64,000 nucleotides of DNA from CAVVDT01 sp963747005. Lineage in GTDB: Bacteria; Pseudomonadota; Alphaproteobacteria; Rhizobiales; Aestuariivirgaceae. Position numbers and translations under genes: made by a program. Positions 52,236-60,822 of the stretch are shown here, piece by piece; positions within the stretch are counted from its first letter, which is position 1; every line of letters begins with the position of its first letter. The notes under the pieces were generated by a model. The model searched no databases. It was given only the letters and a program-made list of their open reading frames with translations, and had not been told where the DNA came from. The DNA lies in contig CAVVDT010000006.1 in the NCBI GenBank assembly GCA_963747005.1, forward strand, positions 1-64,000, written 5' to 3'.

Positions 52236-53806
52236 GCAAACAGCCCGTGCACATACCAGCGCGGGGAAGTCGCCGCCCCCTCGCCGTAAAGCCCCTCGCG
52301 AAAGAGCCAGTAGCGCCGGCCCTCGGCATCCTCGACCACGTAGTAATCGCGCAACCGCGGGGTCGAAGCGCCGGACGGGGTGGTCCACCATTCGGGTGAA
52401 ATACGCTCGGGACCCTCGGCGCGCACCACCCGGCGGGCGAGGCGACGCCAGGTGAAGCGCACCGGCGGGCCGTCGGGCACGGCAGCAAGGACGCTTGCCT
52501 CCTCGGGCCGGTCGAACAGCACCAGCGGGCGGTCGGGGGCGGCCCCCGGCGGCCCCTGCGGCGGGGGCGGCAGCGGGGATTGCCGGCCTTCACCAAAGCC
52601 TGGCGCGGCAAAGCCTTCGGCGCGTTCCGGCAGGTGGCTTTCGATGTACCTGAAGCGTGCAAGCGCTGCCCCGTCCGGGCGGTTGGCGATGCGGTCGGCA
52701 AGGGCGGCCAGTTCGATGCCGCCGGCCGGTGGGGCGCCGTCGAGGTTTTCCTGGCGATAGTCGATGGGGGCGGTGGTGAGGGCTTCCAGGGTTGCCGCAT
52801 CGACGCCGAAGCCGAGATCGACCTCGCTCAAACGCGGGGCGATGAGGCGCATGAGGTGACGCGGATCGCGCGAGGGCCGGGCGAGGCCCGCCGGCACCAC
52901 GGCGCGCGAGGCATCGGTGCGGTAGAGTTTCAGGGCCACCCGCAAGGCGCCGTGGCCGGCATCGGCAAGGCGGGCGCTGAGGGTTTGGCTGAGCAGCGTC
53001 AGGATCGCCTCGATGCCCTCGTGGGTGACGATGGGGTCCATGACACAGTGGCGCACTACCAGCGCCGGTTCGGGCATGAGGGGATGCAGCGGGCAATCGG
53101 CAAGGCCCAGGGCCTCATCGAGGCTTTTGAGCACCGGTGCGCTCCTTTCGCCGCGAAAGCGCCGGGCAAGACTTGCGCGCGGCACCCGGCAGAGATCGCC
53201 GATGGTCTTGAGGCCGAGGCGGCCAAGCGTGTGGCAGGTCTCGGGGTCCAGCCCCAGCGCTTCGACCGGCAGGGGGTCCAGGCCATCGCGCTCGCTGCCG
53301 GAACCGAGAACCATCTGGCGGGAAAACCGCGCCAGCGCCCGGGCGGCGGGCGGGGTGCCGGCGATGGCGGCGATGGCGGTGAAATGCAAGCGGGCGCACT
53401 GGCCCTTGATGTCGGCGATGAGCATCGCCTCGCCGCCGAAGAGATGGGCAACGCCGGTTGCATCGAGCATGAGCCCGTCGGGCGCATCGGGCATGACGGC
53501 GGGGCTCCAGCGCTCGGCCCAGCGGGCGAGGCGCAACAGCATGGCGGCATCGCTTTCGGGCTCGGCCAGCGCGGTGGCGAGGTCGGGCACGCGGGCGCGG
53601 GCATCGGCGAGGCGTTTGCCGGGCTTGAGCCCACGGGTGATGGCGAGGGGGTCGCAGGCGACAAGGCGCAAGCCCTTGGCGCCGCTTTCCACCAGCACCA
53701 GCGGCTGGCCGTCAACCGCCGGCCACGGCGTGCGGTTTCGGCGCTTCGCCCAGGCGAAGCGGTTGATGGCGAAGTGCGGGAACCAGAGCGAAACGATGCG
53801 TCGCAT
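52232..53806 (-). CDS. imuB: ImuB, Y-family polymerase-like mutasome adaptor
   Basis: A 524-residue Y-family-like protein that starts MRRIVSLWFPHFAINRF. The catalytic acidic residues expected of an active Y polymerase are missing (LWFPHFA in place of the usual D-x-D start), as in all ImuB, so it acts as a hub for DnaE2 and the sliding clamp. The C-terminal half carries RIANRPDGAALARFR and the WWTTPSG...LRDYYVVED block typical of ImuB. It overlaps imuA by about 95 bp and dnaE2 by 4 bp. Confidence 0.94.
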   Translation of the reverse strand: MRRIVSLWFPHFAINRFAWAKRRNRTPWPAVDGQPLVLVESGAKGLRLVACDPLAITRGLKPGKRLADARARVPDLATALAEPESDAAMLLRLARWAERWSPAVMPDAPDGLMLDATGVAHLFGGEAMLIADIKGQCARLHFTAIAAIAGTPPAARALARFSRQMVLGSGSERDGLDPLPVEALGLDPETCHTLGRLGLKTIGDLCRVPRASLARRFRGERSAPVLKSLDEALGLADCPLHPLMPEPALVVRHCVMDPIVTHEGIEAILTLLSQTLSARLADAGHGALRVALKLYRTDASRAVVPAGLARPSRDPRHLMRLIAPRLSEVDLGFGVDAATLEALTTAPIDYRQENLDGAPPAGGIELAALADRIANRPDGAALARFRYIESHLPERAEGFAAPGFGEGRQSPLPPPPQGPPGAAPDRPLVLFDRPEEASVLAAVPDGPPVRFTWRRLARRVVRAEGPERISPEWWTTPSGASTPRLRDYYVVEDAEGRRYWLFREGLYGEGAATSPRWYVHGLFA

Positions 53807-54677
53807 GATGCCATTCCACTGTCCACTGGCCGGGGCGCCCGGCCCGGCTGCGTTCGAGGGTGAGGGTCCAGGCCGGAAGGCCTGGGGCGTCGGTATCGAA
53901 GACGGGTGGCCCCGAGGCGTGGGAGGCAACGCGCCAGCGGGTGAGGGCCGCCGTTGCCCCGGTGGGCGGGCGGGCAAAGACTAACAGCAAGGGTACGCCC
54001 GTGCCCCGTGCAGCGAGCATCAACCGGCGCGAGGCGGTGAGGTCGAGGGCGTCGGCCGTCATGTCGGCGACGATGCCTGAAAGGGCGGTCGACTTCAGCG
54101 CCTCCTCGATGGTCCACAAAATGGCACGCGGGCGGGTGAGGCTGACGGTCAACAGGCGCTCGCTTGCGAGCCCCAGGGCGGAAAGCCCATGGCCGTAGAG
54201 GCGGCCGTATTCACGCACCGAGGCGGCGTGACGGCACCACAGGACGGGCCGCGTGTCTTCATCCGGCAGATGGCCGAGGCGGCGCGTCATGAGGGCGGCG
54301 GCGAGCCCCAGGGCCGCGGCCACGCCGGCGGGGGCCGAAGCGGCGATCTCGTGCACGCCCGCGCCTGAAAGCGCCCCGCCCGGCAGGCGATCATCGATCT
54401 CGTCTAGCCCGAAGGTGAGGCGCGGGCCGGGGGCCGGCAGGGCACGGCATTCATTGTCTCTTGCCGGGGCGCAGGCCGATGCCCATCGTGCCCGGATATC
54501 GGCCCCGTCCCCCCGGCGGGGCAGGGCGTCGGCCTTTCCTTCCTCAATACGGGCGACCGCCTGGCGCAAGCGGGCAAGGACGGCCGGGCGCGGCGCCCGG
54601 CTGGCGGTCGCATCGGGGGGCGGGGAGAGGACAGAACCTCCCCCACGGCCGCGCCCGGCGTGAAGGTCGCGTGTCAT
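53712..54677 (-). CDS. imuA: ImuA, RecA-like mutasome protein
   Basis: A 321-residue RecA/SulA-like protein, first gene of the SOS mutasome operon. It shows the ImuA landmark LTFGLDEIDDRLPGGALSGAGVHEI in shortened form around residues 85-110, then an ATPase-like core in which a canonical Walker A is not evident. Start choice: ATG at 54677 (TRDLHAGRGRG) or 54689 (four codons earlier); both lie just after the LexA box. The C-terminal 30 residues overlap imuB in another frame, an unusually long overlap. Confidence 0.87.
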   Translation of the reverse strand: MTRDLHAGRGRGGGSVLSPPPDATASRAPRPAVLARLRQAVARIEEGKADALPRRGDGADIRARWASACAPARDNECRALPAPGPRLTFGLDEIDDRLPGGALSGAGVHEIAASAPAGVAAALGLAAALMTRRLGHLPDEDTRPVLWCRHAASVREYGRLYGHGLSALGLASERLLTVSLTRPRAILWTIEEALKSTALSGIVADMTADALDLTASRRLMLAARGTGVPLLLVFARPPTGATAALTRWRVASHASGPPVFDTDAPGLPAWTLTLERSRAGRPGQWTVEWHHATHRFALVPALRHQPLRLGEAPKPHAVAGG

Positions 54678-54700
54678 GGCGGGTTCCATTGCAGATTTTT

Positions 54701-54715
54701 GTTCTTATTTTGTTC
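54701..54715 (-). promoter_or_regulatory. LexA (SOS) box before imuA
   Basis: GTTC-TTATTTT-GTTC is an exact GTTC-N7-GTTC direct repeat, the established alphaproteobacterial LexA site. It lies 12-24 bp before the two candidate imuA starts, overlapping the likely promoter. It predicts DNA-damage induction of imuA-imuB-dnaE2. Confidence 0.88.
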
Positions 54716-54906
54716 TACAACCACAACCCTGTCACCGTCAATTCATTTGCTGATGAGAGTGTGGGCAAGGCGGCGGGCAATCGGCCAATGCCGGTATTCC
54801 CGCGCAGAACGTTATGCTAGCCTTTGCGCCAACTGGTCCAAATGTAGCGACGGGGTGACACTCTCAAGAAGCCATACCCCGGCATCGGGACACAAAAGGG
54901 ACTGCC

Positions 54907-55590
54907 ATGAAACATATCGTCAAGCTCACTGCCCTCCTTGCAACCGCCACGGTTCTTGCCGCTTCCCCGGCCCTGGCCGACTGCAACGATTCACCGGCGG
55001 CGGGTGTCAACTGGACCCAATGCTACAAGGAGCGGCTGATCCTCAAGGGACGGGATCTGAGCGGCGCCAATTTCGAGAAATCCTATCTGTCGGGCACCAC
55101 GTTCACCGGCTCCACCCTCGTCGGTGCCAATTTCGGCGGCGCCGAACTCATCCGGGTCAGCTTCAGGGAAACCATTCTGAAGAAGGCCAATTTCCAATTC
55201 GCCTACGGTTCGCGCACCAATTTCGAGAAAGCCGATCTTACCGACGCCAATTTCCACAAGGCCGAACTGCAGCGCACCAATTTCTCCCAGGCGACGCTCA
55301 AATCGATCGACATGTCAAAGGGGGATTTCTTCCGCGCCGTCTTCGACGATACCACCCTCAGCGACGTCGACATGAACCGGGCCAACCTGTCGCGTTCAAG
55401 CTTCCACAATACGGTGCTGAAGAACGTCGATCTCGACCGCACCTTCCTCTACAAGGCACAACTCGAAGGCGCCGACCTGAGCCAGGTCAAGAACCTCACC
55501 CAGGAACAGATTGATATTGCCTGTGGCGACAAGACCACCGTCCTGCCGGCCGGCCTCAGCATGCCGACCAAGTGGCCGTGCGACGATTAG
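54907..55590 (+). CDS. Secreted pentapeptide-repeat protein
   Basis: The 227-residue product has a signal peptide (MKHIVKLTALLATATVLAASPALA) followed by about 25 pentapeptide repeats of the A(D/N)Lxx/A(D/N)Fxx kind (LSGANF, LVGANF, KKANF, LTDANF, LSRSSF, LEGADL; about 48-195), which fold as a right-handed beta-helix. The two N-terminal and two C-terminal cysteines could form disulphides in the periplasm. Most pentapeptide proteins have no known function; a gyrase-protection role is unlikely for an exported protein. Confidence 0.87.
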   Translation: MKHIVKLTALLATATVLAASPALADCNDSPAAGVNWTQCYKERLILKGRDLSGANFEKSYLSGTTFTGSTLVGANFGGAELIRVSFRETILKKANFQFAYGSRTNFEKADLTDANFHKAELQRTNFSQATLKSIDMSKGDFFRAVFDDTTLSDVDMNRANLSRSSFHNTVLKNVDLDRTFLYKAQLEGADLSQVKNLTQEQIDIACGDKTTVLPAGLSMPTKWPCDD

Positions 55591-55747
55591 GCTCCTGCTT
55601 TACCGCCATTTCACAAAGTAAAAATGCGCGATATACTTGCGTGTGACGCTTCCAGGTCTGTCGACCTGGCGTCCAGGCAGTTCCAGCCCAGCCAGGCAAA
55701 GAGCATTGCCGCAGCCAGCTTTTTCGAAGACAGGGGGGTCAATTCCC

Positions 55748-56110
55748 GTGAAGCATCTATTCGTTATGGCAGCCCTGGCGCTGCTCGCCACACCCGCCCT
55801 CGCCGGCGGCCAGATCCCCGACGGCACCTATCAGTGCTATATGGACGGCTATCTCAACGGCGAGATGGTCATCTCGGGCAACACCTATAAAGGCCCGAAC
55901 TACGACGGGAAGTATGATGGCACCTTCACCTTTGCGGTCGGCGGTGATAACGGCATCACATTCAATGGACCGATCGGCCTTTATTCCGATCCGAGCCTGC
56001 AGTTTCTCGGGGGTCGTTTGGTCGAATCGGCCGGCAAGCCGGCCATCGAACTGCACGTCAAGAGCGTGGACAGTGCCAATGTCCATATTTCGGTTTGCAG
56101 CGTCGAGTAG
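55748..56110 (+). CDS. Small secreted protein, unknown
   Basis: The 120-residue protein starts at GTG (KHLFVMAALALLATPALAGG signal peptide) and has a beta-rich mature part (IPDGTYQCYMDGYLNGEMVI, TYKGPNYDGKYDGTF) with two cysteines. It is not recognised as any family. It follows the pentapeptide gene by 157 bp on the same strand, in which nothing else was seen. Confidence 0.7.
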   Translation: MKHLFVMAALALLATPALAGGQIPDGTYQCYMDGYLNGEMVISGNTYKGPNYDGKYDGTFTFAVGGDNGITFNGPIGLYSDPSLQFLGGRLVESAGKPAIELHVKSVDSANVHISVCSVE

Positions 56111-56185
56111 ACGTCAGCCGCCAACCGGGATGAATGGCAGCTTCGCTCAGCCTCAGCATCGAAATGACCGCTTGCCTTCGCCTCC

Positions 56186-56686
56186 TCAGTTCATCGCCCA
56201 GATGGCGGCATTGAGGGCGGCGGCGAAACTCACCCAGGCCAGATAGGGCAGTATCAGCAGCCCGGCTAGCCGGTCGCGGCCGAAGAAGGCGTAGACGGTG
56301 AGCGCCAGCATGACCCACAAGAGCCCCATGTCGACAAGCGCCAGGCCGGGCGAGCGCAGCCCGAAGAACAGGAACGACCAGGCGACGTTGAAGACGAGCT
56401 GGGCGAGGAAGAAGTTGAGCGCCAGCCGGGTGCCGGAAAAGCGCGGATCGGCGCACCACACCCTGAAGGCCGCCACGGCCATCATCACATAAAGCGTCGT
56501 CCACACCGGCGCGAAGATCCAGCCGGGCGGAGTCCACGCGGGTTTGGCGAGACCCGGATACCAGGTCCTGACCGGCTCGGCGGTGACGGCGCCCGCCATC
56601 CAGCCGCCGCCGAGGCACAACACAAGAAGGCCCGCCAGCACCCACCAGCGGCGTTCACGTTTCAGGAGATCAGCGGACTTCGGCAT
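56186..56686 (-). CDS. tspO: TspO/MBR-family tryptophan-rich membrane protein
   Basis: The 166-residue protein has five hydrophobic helices and the TspO landmarks WYPGLAKPAWTPPGWIFAPVWTTLYVMM (split here: WYPGLAKPAWTPPG and FAPVWTTLYVMMA), NFFLAQLVFNVAWSFLFF and WVSFAAALNAAIWAMN. TspO binds porphyrins and affects tetrapyrrole and stress signalling. The start at 56686 lies inside the 3' end of the cyclase-hydrolase gene (17-bp overlap), so the two are coupled. Confidence 0.9.
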   Translation of the reverse strand: MPKSADLLKRERRWWVLAGLLVLCLGGGWMAGAVTAEPVRTWYPGLAKPAWTPPGWIFAPVWTTLYVMMAVAAFRVWCADPRFSGTRLALNFFLAQLVFNVAWSFLFFGLRSPGLALVDMGLLWVMLALTVYAFFGRDRLAGLLILPYLAWVSFAAALNAAIWAMN

Positions 56687-58079
56687 CGGCTTTGAGAAAG
56701 CTGCGGATCTCTTCCCTGAGGCGCTGCCATGCCGGCTCGTGCTCGAGCACGATGTGGTTGTTGCTTTCAAGCGGCACGAAGCGGGCGCCGGGGATCATGG
56801 CGGCCATGCGCCGGCCTTCATCGAAGGGGGCCACGGCGTCATCGCGGCAATGCAGCACAAGAGTGGGAACCCTCACTTGCGCGCACAAATCGCTCACCTC
56901 GAAATCGCCGACGGCATTGCGCAGGCGAACCGCGTTGTCGGGCGAGGTGGAGCTGCGCTGCAATTCATTGAACCATTGCATCTGCTCCTGGGTGGCATCG
57001 GGCATGAAGGAGGAAGTGAACATCTGGCGAAAGGCCGGATTGTCCCGACCCCAGCCGTGCTTCATCAAGGTGATGAGAGCCTCGGTGTGCTCCTTGTCGG
57101 CGGCGCCGCGCTTGAAGGGCCCGCGGGCAAAGCCGCCGAACAGGACAAGCCGGCTCACCCGTTCGGGGTGGCGTACGGCATAGGCAATGGAGATCGCGCA
57201 GCCTTGCGACAGCGCCACGATCGGAAAGCACTCAAGCCCGACAGCATCCACCACGGTTTCGAGATCGGAGACGAAAGCATCGAACGAGACGGTATCGACG
57301 TCCCAGTCCGACAGCCCGTTGGCGCGCTGGTCGAAGCGGATGAGGCGGTAGCCGCTCGCCATCTCCTCGAGAAAATGCCGGGTGAAGGGATTATGCCATT
57401 CGTATTCGAGATGGGTCATCCAGTGCGGCGCCCTGACCAGGGGCGGTCCGGAACCGACCGTGGCATAGGCGATGCCGGCACCGTCGGGGGCAGTGCAGAA
57501 ATGGATCTCCTGTTCCTCGTGGGGGGCGGGCGGGCGAGCATTGGTACCTTCACTGGCGCCGCCATCCCAGCGCCACACCCTCACCAGGCGGGTGATGTTT
57601 TTCAGTTGTACCTCGCCGCCATCGGCAAAGCCGGCGTCGATTTTGCCGGCCACCTGACTCCAGGCGACGTCGGACACCAGCACGCCGCCGGCAGGGGCGC
57701 GAGCCTCAAGGCGGGCGGCGATATTGACTCCTTCGCCGAGGATGTCGGCGCCCTCGATGACGATGTCGCCGAGATTGACGCCGATGCGCAAGGCGATGGG
57801 CTTGTCGGCCGAGGCGTTGCGGATGGCCATGGCGCGCTGGAATTCGACGGCGGCATCGACGGCGTCGACGACGCTCGAGAACTCCACCAGCGCACCGTCG
57901 CCCATGAGCTTGACGATGCGGCCCTTGTGGCGGGCGACGATCGGGCGGAAGTGGTTGCGCAGCACTTCGCGCAGGGCGTCGATGGTTCCCTGCTCGTCCT
58001 CGCTCACCATGCGGCTGTAGCCGACAACATCAGCCGCCAGAACGGCAGCGAGGCGGCGAGTGACTTGGGCTTTGGCCAT
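56670..58079 (-). CDS. Class III nucleotide cyclase fused to alpha/beta hydrolase
   Basis: The 469-residue protein joins a class III adenylate/guanylate cyclase domain (residues 8-170; metal aspartates D17 in AADVVGYSRM and D61 in KLMGDGALVEF; N119 and R123 in GEGVNIAARLE) to an alpha/beta hydrolase (about 190-465; nucleophile S291 in ALSQGCAIS, oxidised-acid loop near HCRDDAVAP and catalytic His in NNHIVLEHEP). Both active sites look complete. Such fusions are common in Alphaproteobacteria with unknown physiological role. The cyclase may regulate, or be regulated by, the hydrolase. Confidence 0.88.
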   Translation of the reverse strand: MAKAQVTRRLAAVLAADVVGYSRMVSEDEQGTIDALREVLRNHFRPIVARHKGRIVKLMGDGALVEFSSVVDAVDAAVEFQRAMAIRNASADKPIALRIGVNLGDIVIEGADILGEGVNIAARLEARAPAGGVLVSDVAWSQVAGKIDAGFADGGEVQLKNITRLVRVWRWDGGASEGTNARPPAPHEEQEIHFCTAPDGAGIAYATVGSGPPLVRAPHWMTHLEYEWHNPFTRHFLEEMASGYRLIRFDQRANGLSDWDVDTVSFDAFVSDLETVVDAVGLECFPIVALSQGCAISIAYAVRHPERVSRLVLFGGFARGPFKRGAADKEHTEALITLMKHGWGRDNPAFRQMFTSSFMPDATQEQMQWFNELQRSSTSPDNAVRLRNAVGDFEVSDLCAQVRVPTLVLHCRDDAVAPFDEGRRMAAMIPGARFVPLESNNHIVLEHEPAWQRLREEIRSFLKADAEVR

Positions 58080-58182
58080 AGTTTGCTTTCGGCAAAATCG
58101 GCTTGTTCATCGACAGTCTAGTTCACTTCAGCCGCGCATGCATCCTTTGCCGCTCACTATCGGCAGGGACACGTCAGGCCGT

Positions 58183-59049
58183 CTATGCGGCCGCCTGCGC
58201 CACTGCGGACGGCCAAAGGGTTGCAGCCAGGTTCAACGCCGCACCGGTCTGCGCTCGCTCGCACGGCGGCAGGACGTCGAGGGAGGGCCACAGGCCGGTC
58301 TCCAACGCACGCGCATAGCCCTCGGGCAGATCGGCTGAACGCATGCGGGCGGCGGCCGTCTTGCTGTCATAGTCAAAGGCCAGATGGCTGAAGCTGATTT
58401 CCCTGTCCTGCGGCTCCACCAGCAGCGCCCAGACGCGCCGGGTGCCGTCGTTGGCGGGCAGGCCGATGGCGCCGGCGTTGCTCCACAGGCACTGGCCGAT
58501 GCGGCGCGTGAAGGGGACGCCGCTATGGCCGGCGATCACCGCATCGCTGCCGGCGGCATCGATCTCGGCGGCAAAGTCGTGTTCCGGCAGCGAGGCGAAC
58601 ATGAAGCGGTTGGTGGTGAGGGGGCTGCCATGCACCAGTGTGAAGCTGCTGCCCGCAAGGGTGAAGCGCAGATGGTCGGGCAGGTCAGCCATCCAGCGGC
58701 GGTGCGAGGGCGCAAGCGTGCGGTCGACATGGGCGTACCAGCGCGCCGCGAGGGTGTCGCAGACCCCGCCGGTGGCAAATCCGCAGGCGCAGTCGTTGGC
58801 CCCTTTGGTGATCTGGGCCTCGATATTGCCCTTGATCGATGGCCAAGCGCGGGTGCGGGCGAGTTCGCAGCAGGCATTGGCGTCGGCGCAATAGGCGGCG
58901 ACGTCACCGTTGTGCATGACGTTGCCGACCGGAATGGCGAGATCGCGGGCGAGACGGTCGAAAGCTTCAAGCGCCTGAAGGTTGCCACAGGCGCCGCCGC
59001 CGACCAGCACGCGGCCGCGAAGGGTTCCAAGATCGGCGGTGACGGTCAT
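58183..59049 (-). CDS. Metallophosphoesterase-like protein with degenerate metal motifs
   Basis: A 288-residue protein with the calcineurin-like fold order but altered motifs: GGGACGNLQAL in place of the usual DIHGN, an intact NGDVAAY, KGNIEAQ in place of GNHE, VHGSP, and GHSGVPF in place of GHTH. It also has conserved cysteines (DCACGF, CDTLA). I recall a small alphaproteobacterial subfamily with a similarly non-canonical first motif. It lies directly downstream of nitrile hydratase genes on the same strand, perhaps a maturation or binding partner, but this is inferred. Confidence 0.7.
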   Translation of the reverse strand: MTVTADLGTLRGRVLVGGGACGNLQALEAFDRLARDLAIPVGNVMHNGDVAAYCADANACCELARTRAWPSIKGNIEAQITKGANDCACGFATGGVCDTLAARWYAHVDRTLAPSHRRWMADLPDHLRFTLAGSSFTLVHGSPLTTNRFMFASLPEHDFAAEIDAAGSDAVIAGHSGVPFTRRIGQCLWSNAGAIGLPANDGTRRVWALLVEPQDREISFSHLAFDYDSKTAAARMRSADLPEGYARALETGLWPSLDVLPPCERAQTGAALNLAATLWPSAVAQAAA

Positions 59050-59108
59050 GAGGGGTCAGGTGGATGAATTCACCGACACAGGCAAATCACGTTCCGGCGA
59101 GTTATGCC

Positions 59109-59462
59109 TCAGTGCTGCTCACGACCCAGCACGATGGGTTCGCCATGCGGGGTGGCGCGGGCTGCCCGGCCCCAGGCATCGCGCCGGGCAAGGCGCTCGT
59201 CGTGGTCGAGGGTGCCCTTGGCCTCGACGAGATTTTCCAGCGCCGCCAGCCAGTGTTCGTAGTAATTGCCGGCGCTGTCGTCGGGGCCGGCGGCGGCCAG
59301 TTCGGTGCCTAATGTTTCCGCCCATTCGCTCCAGGTAAAGACGCCCGCTTCGTTGAGCTTCACGGCAAGCGCAAAGGCCTGCGCCTGCCAGGGCGCGGCA
59401 AACACCGGCCCGCTTTCATCGCGCGGCAGGCGGGGCAGGGCATCGAGCTTGTCAGACGGCAT
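59109..59462 (-). CDS. Nitrile hydratase accessory protein
   Basis: A 117-residue protein of the NHase accessory/activator group (LPRDESGPVFAAPWQAQAFA, FTWSEWAETLGTEL, YYEHWLAALENLV), similar to the N-terminal part of the beta subunit. It helps insert cobalt in related systems. It starts inside the 3' end of the beta-subunit gene (11-bp overlap) and so is translated with it. Confidence 0.87.
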   Translation of the reverse strand: MPSDKLDALPRLPRDESGPVFAAPWQAQAFALAVKLNEAGVFTWSEWAETLGTELAAAGPDDSAGNYYEHWLAALENLVEAKGTLDHDERLARRDAWGRAARATPHGEPIVLGREQH

Positions 59463-60114
59463 CGAGATAAGGCTCCCACAAATCGGCCGTCACGCTGTCA
59501 CGCGGATCGGCGTCCGGTCCCCACAGCTCACCAGCGGCGAACTTCACCGAATAGAGCCATTGCGGGTCCTCGCCTTTTCCGTGGGCATTGGAGTCGGGAA
59601 ATACATGGGTCCCGTGCATGGTGATGATCTCGCCCGAATGGTGGCGCAGGTAGCGGGCAAGGCGGGTGTGGCCGGTGGGGTTGATGGTCTTTGTCTTCAC
59701 CTTGTCACCTACCGCGAAGCGGGCCGGTGCCGCCGCCGGCCGCTCGGTGGGACTGCCGGCGGCCAGCGCCATGGCAACGCTGGCGGCGACAAGCCTTGGG
59801 CGGGCGGTGGGTCTGGCCGGGCCTTCGGCATGGCCGCTTGCCAGTTCGCCGGCGCTCACCAGGCTACGCACCGTCATGAGCTTTTTGAGACCGGCAAGCC
59901 AAATCTGGTAATAGGACGAGGAAAGATACTGCGCCGGCGGCAGGCTTTCGCGGGCCTGGCGGGCGGCATCGATCGACCATTCGCCCAGCGCCCCCATGGC
60001 CAGCGTCACCGCCAGCGCGCGCCGTTCCCAATCGGCATGGAAGACCGGCTCGTTGGCTTCGGCATCGACGGGCCCGAAGCCCATCATGCCGCCGAGGTCC
60101 TGGGCGCCGTTCAT
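59452..60114 (-). CDS. nthB: Nitrile hydratase beta subunit
   Basis: The 220-residue beta subunit starts MNGAQDLGGMMGFGPVDAEA, contains YLSSSYYQIWLAGL, and has the SH3-like C-terminal domain FAVGDKVKTKTINPTGHTRLA and SVKFAAGELWG. It pairs with NthA to hydrate nitriles to amides. It is coupled to nthA by an ATGA overlap. Confidence 0.92.
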   Translation of the reverse strand: MNGAQDLGGMMGFGPVDAEANEPVFHADWERRALAVTLAMGALGEWSIDAARQARESLPPAQYLSSSYYQIWLAGLKKLMTVRSLVSAGELASGHAEGPARPTARPRLVAASVAMALAAGSPTERPAAAPARFAVGDKVKTKTINPTGHTRLARYLRHHSGEIITMHGTHVFPDSNAHGKGEDPQWLYSVKFAAGELWGPDADPRDSVTADLWEPYLDAV

Positions 60115-60746
60115 GGTTTCACTGCATCGGGGGAAAGCGCAAGGCCGGTGCCGATCATCGAATCGCGGGAGACCAGACGACTGAGGTTTTCCTCGCTCCA
60201 GCCCTCAGTGCCGTCAGGCCGCATGGGGATGACCAGATAGCGGATCTCCGCGGTCGAGTCCCACACCCTGACCGCCTGGTCCGGCAACAGCGCAACGCCG
60301 AACTCGGCCAGTACGCCGCGCGGGTCGATGACGGCGCGCGAGCGATAGGCGGGGGCCTTGTACCACACCGGCGGCAGGCCGAGCACCGGCCACGGGTAAC
60401 ACGAGCACAAGGTACACACCACCATGTTGTGCTGTTCCGGCGTGTTCTCCACCGCCACCATGTGCTCGCCCTGGCGGCCGGAAAATCCCAGTTCGGCGAT
60501 GGCAGCGGTCGCATTCTCGCGCAGGCGCTTCAGATAGGCCGGATCGGCCCAGGCCCTTGCCACCACGCGGGCGCCGTTGCGCGGACCGATCTTCGTCTCG
60601 TAGGTCTCGATCAGGGCATCGAGGGCGGCGGGGTCGACGTAGCCTTTTTCCACCAGCAGCGATTCGAGCGCCTTCACCCGAAGCGTCATCTCGTCGAGTT
60701 CGGAGCCCTCCGTCGCATGATCGTGATCGTGGGAATGCGCGCTCAT
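60111..60746 (-). CDS. nthA: Nitrile hydratase alpha subunit, cobalt type
   Basis: The 211-residue alpha subunit (start at 60746, after a His/Asp-rich HSHDHDH segment) carries the metal-binding VCTLCSCY with C111, C114, S115 and C116. Thr after the first cysteine marks the cobalt rather than the iron enzyme, in which it is Ser. The cysteines become oxidised to sulphinic and sulphenic acids in the mature enzyme. It opens the NHase operon nthA-nthB-accessory-phosphoesterase. The enzyme is cytoplasmic. Confidence 0.93.
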   Translation of the reverse strand: MSAHSHDHDHATEGSELDEMTLRVKALESLLVEKGYVDPAALDALIETYETKIGPRNGARVVARAWADPAYLKRLRENATAAIAELGFSGRQGEHMVAVENTPEQHNMVVCTLCSCYPWPVLGLPPVWYKAPAYRSRAVIDPRGVLAEFGVALLPDQAVRVWDSTAEIRYLVIPMRPDGTEGWSEENLSRLVSRDSMIGTGLALSPDAVKP

Positions 60747-60764
60747 GACTTGACCTCTCCCCCG

Positions 60765-60783
60765 CTTATCGCCCATCGGTAAG
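60765..60783. promoter_or_regulatory. Imperfect palindrome in the nthA/dehalogenase promoter region
   Basis: CTTATCG, CCCAT and CGGTAAG lie between divergent nthA and the haloacid dehalogenase gene. With one mismatch it could be an operator for a shared dimeric regulator. No regulator gene is adjacent, and the assignment is tentative. Confidence 0.35.
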
Positions 60784-60822
60784 CAGCCCTTCGATACAAG
60801 CCGAAAAGACGGAGCATTGCAA

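Noticed and set aside
52580..53863. Long plus-strand frame opposite imuB
   Set aside because: Gly/Ala/His-rich shadow of imuB without ribosome site or domain.
56544..58121. Long plus-strand frame opposite the cyclase-hydrolase
   Set aside because: Composition typical of antisense GC-rich frames; the minus-strand gene has both catalytic sets.
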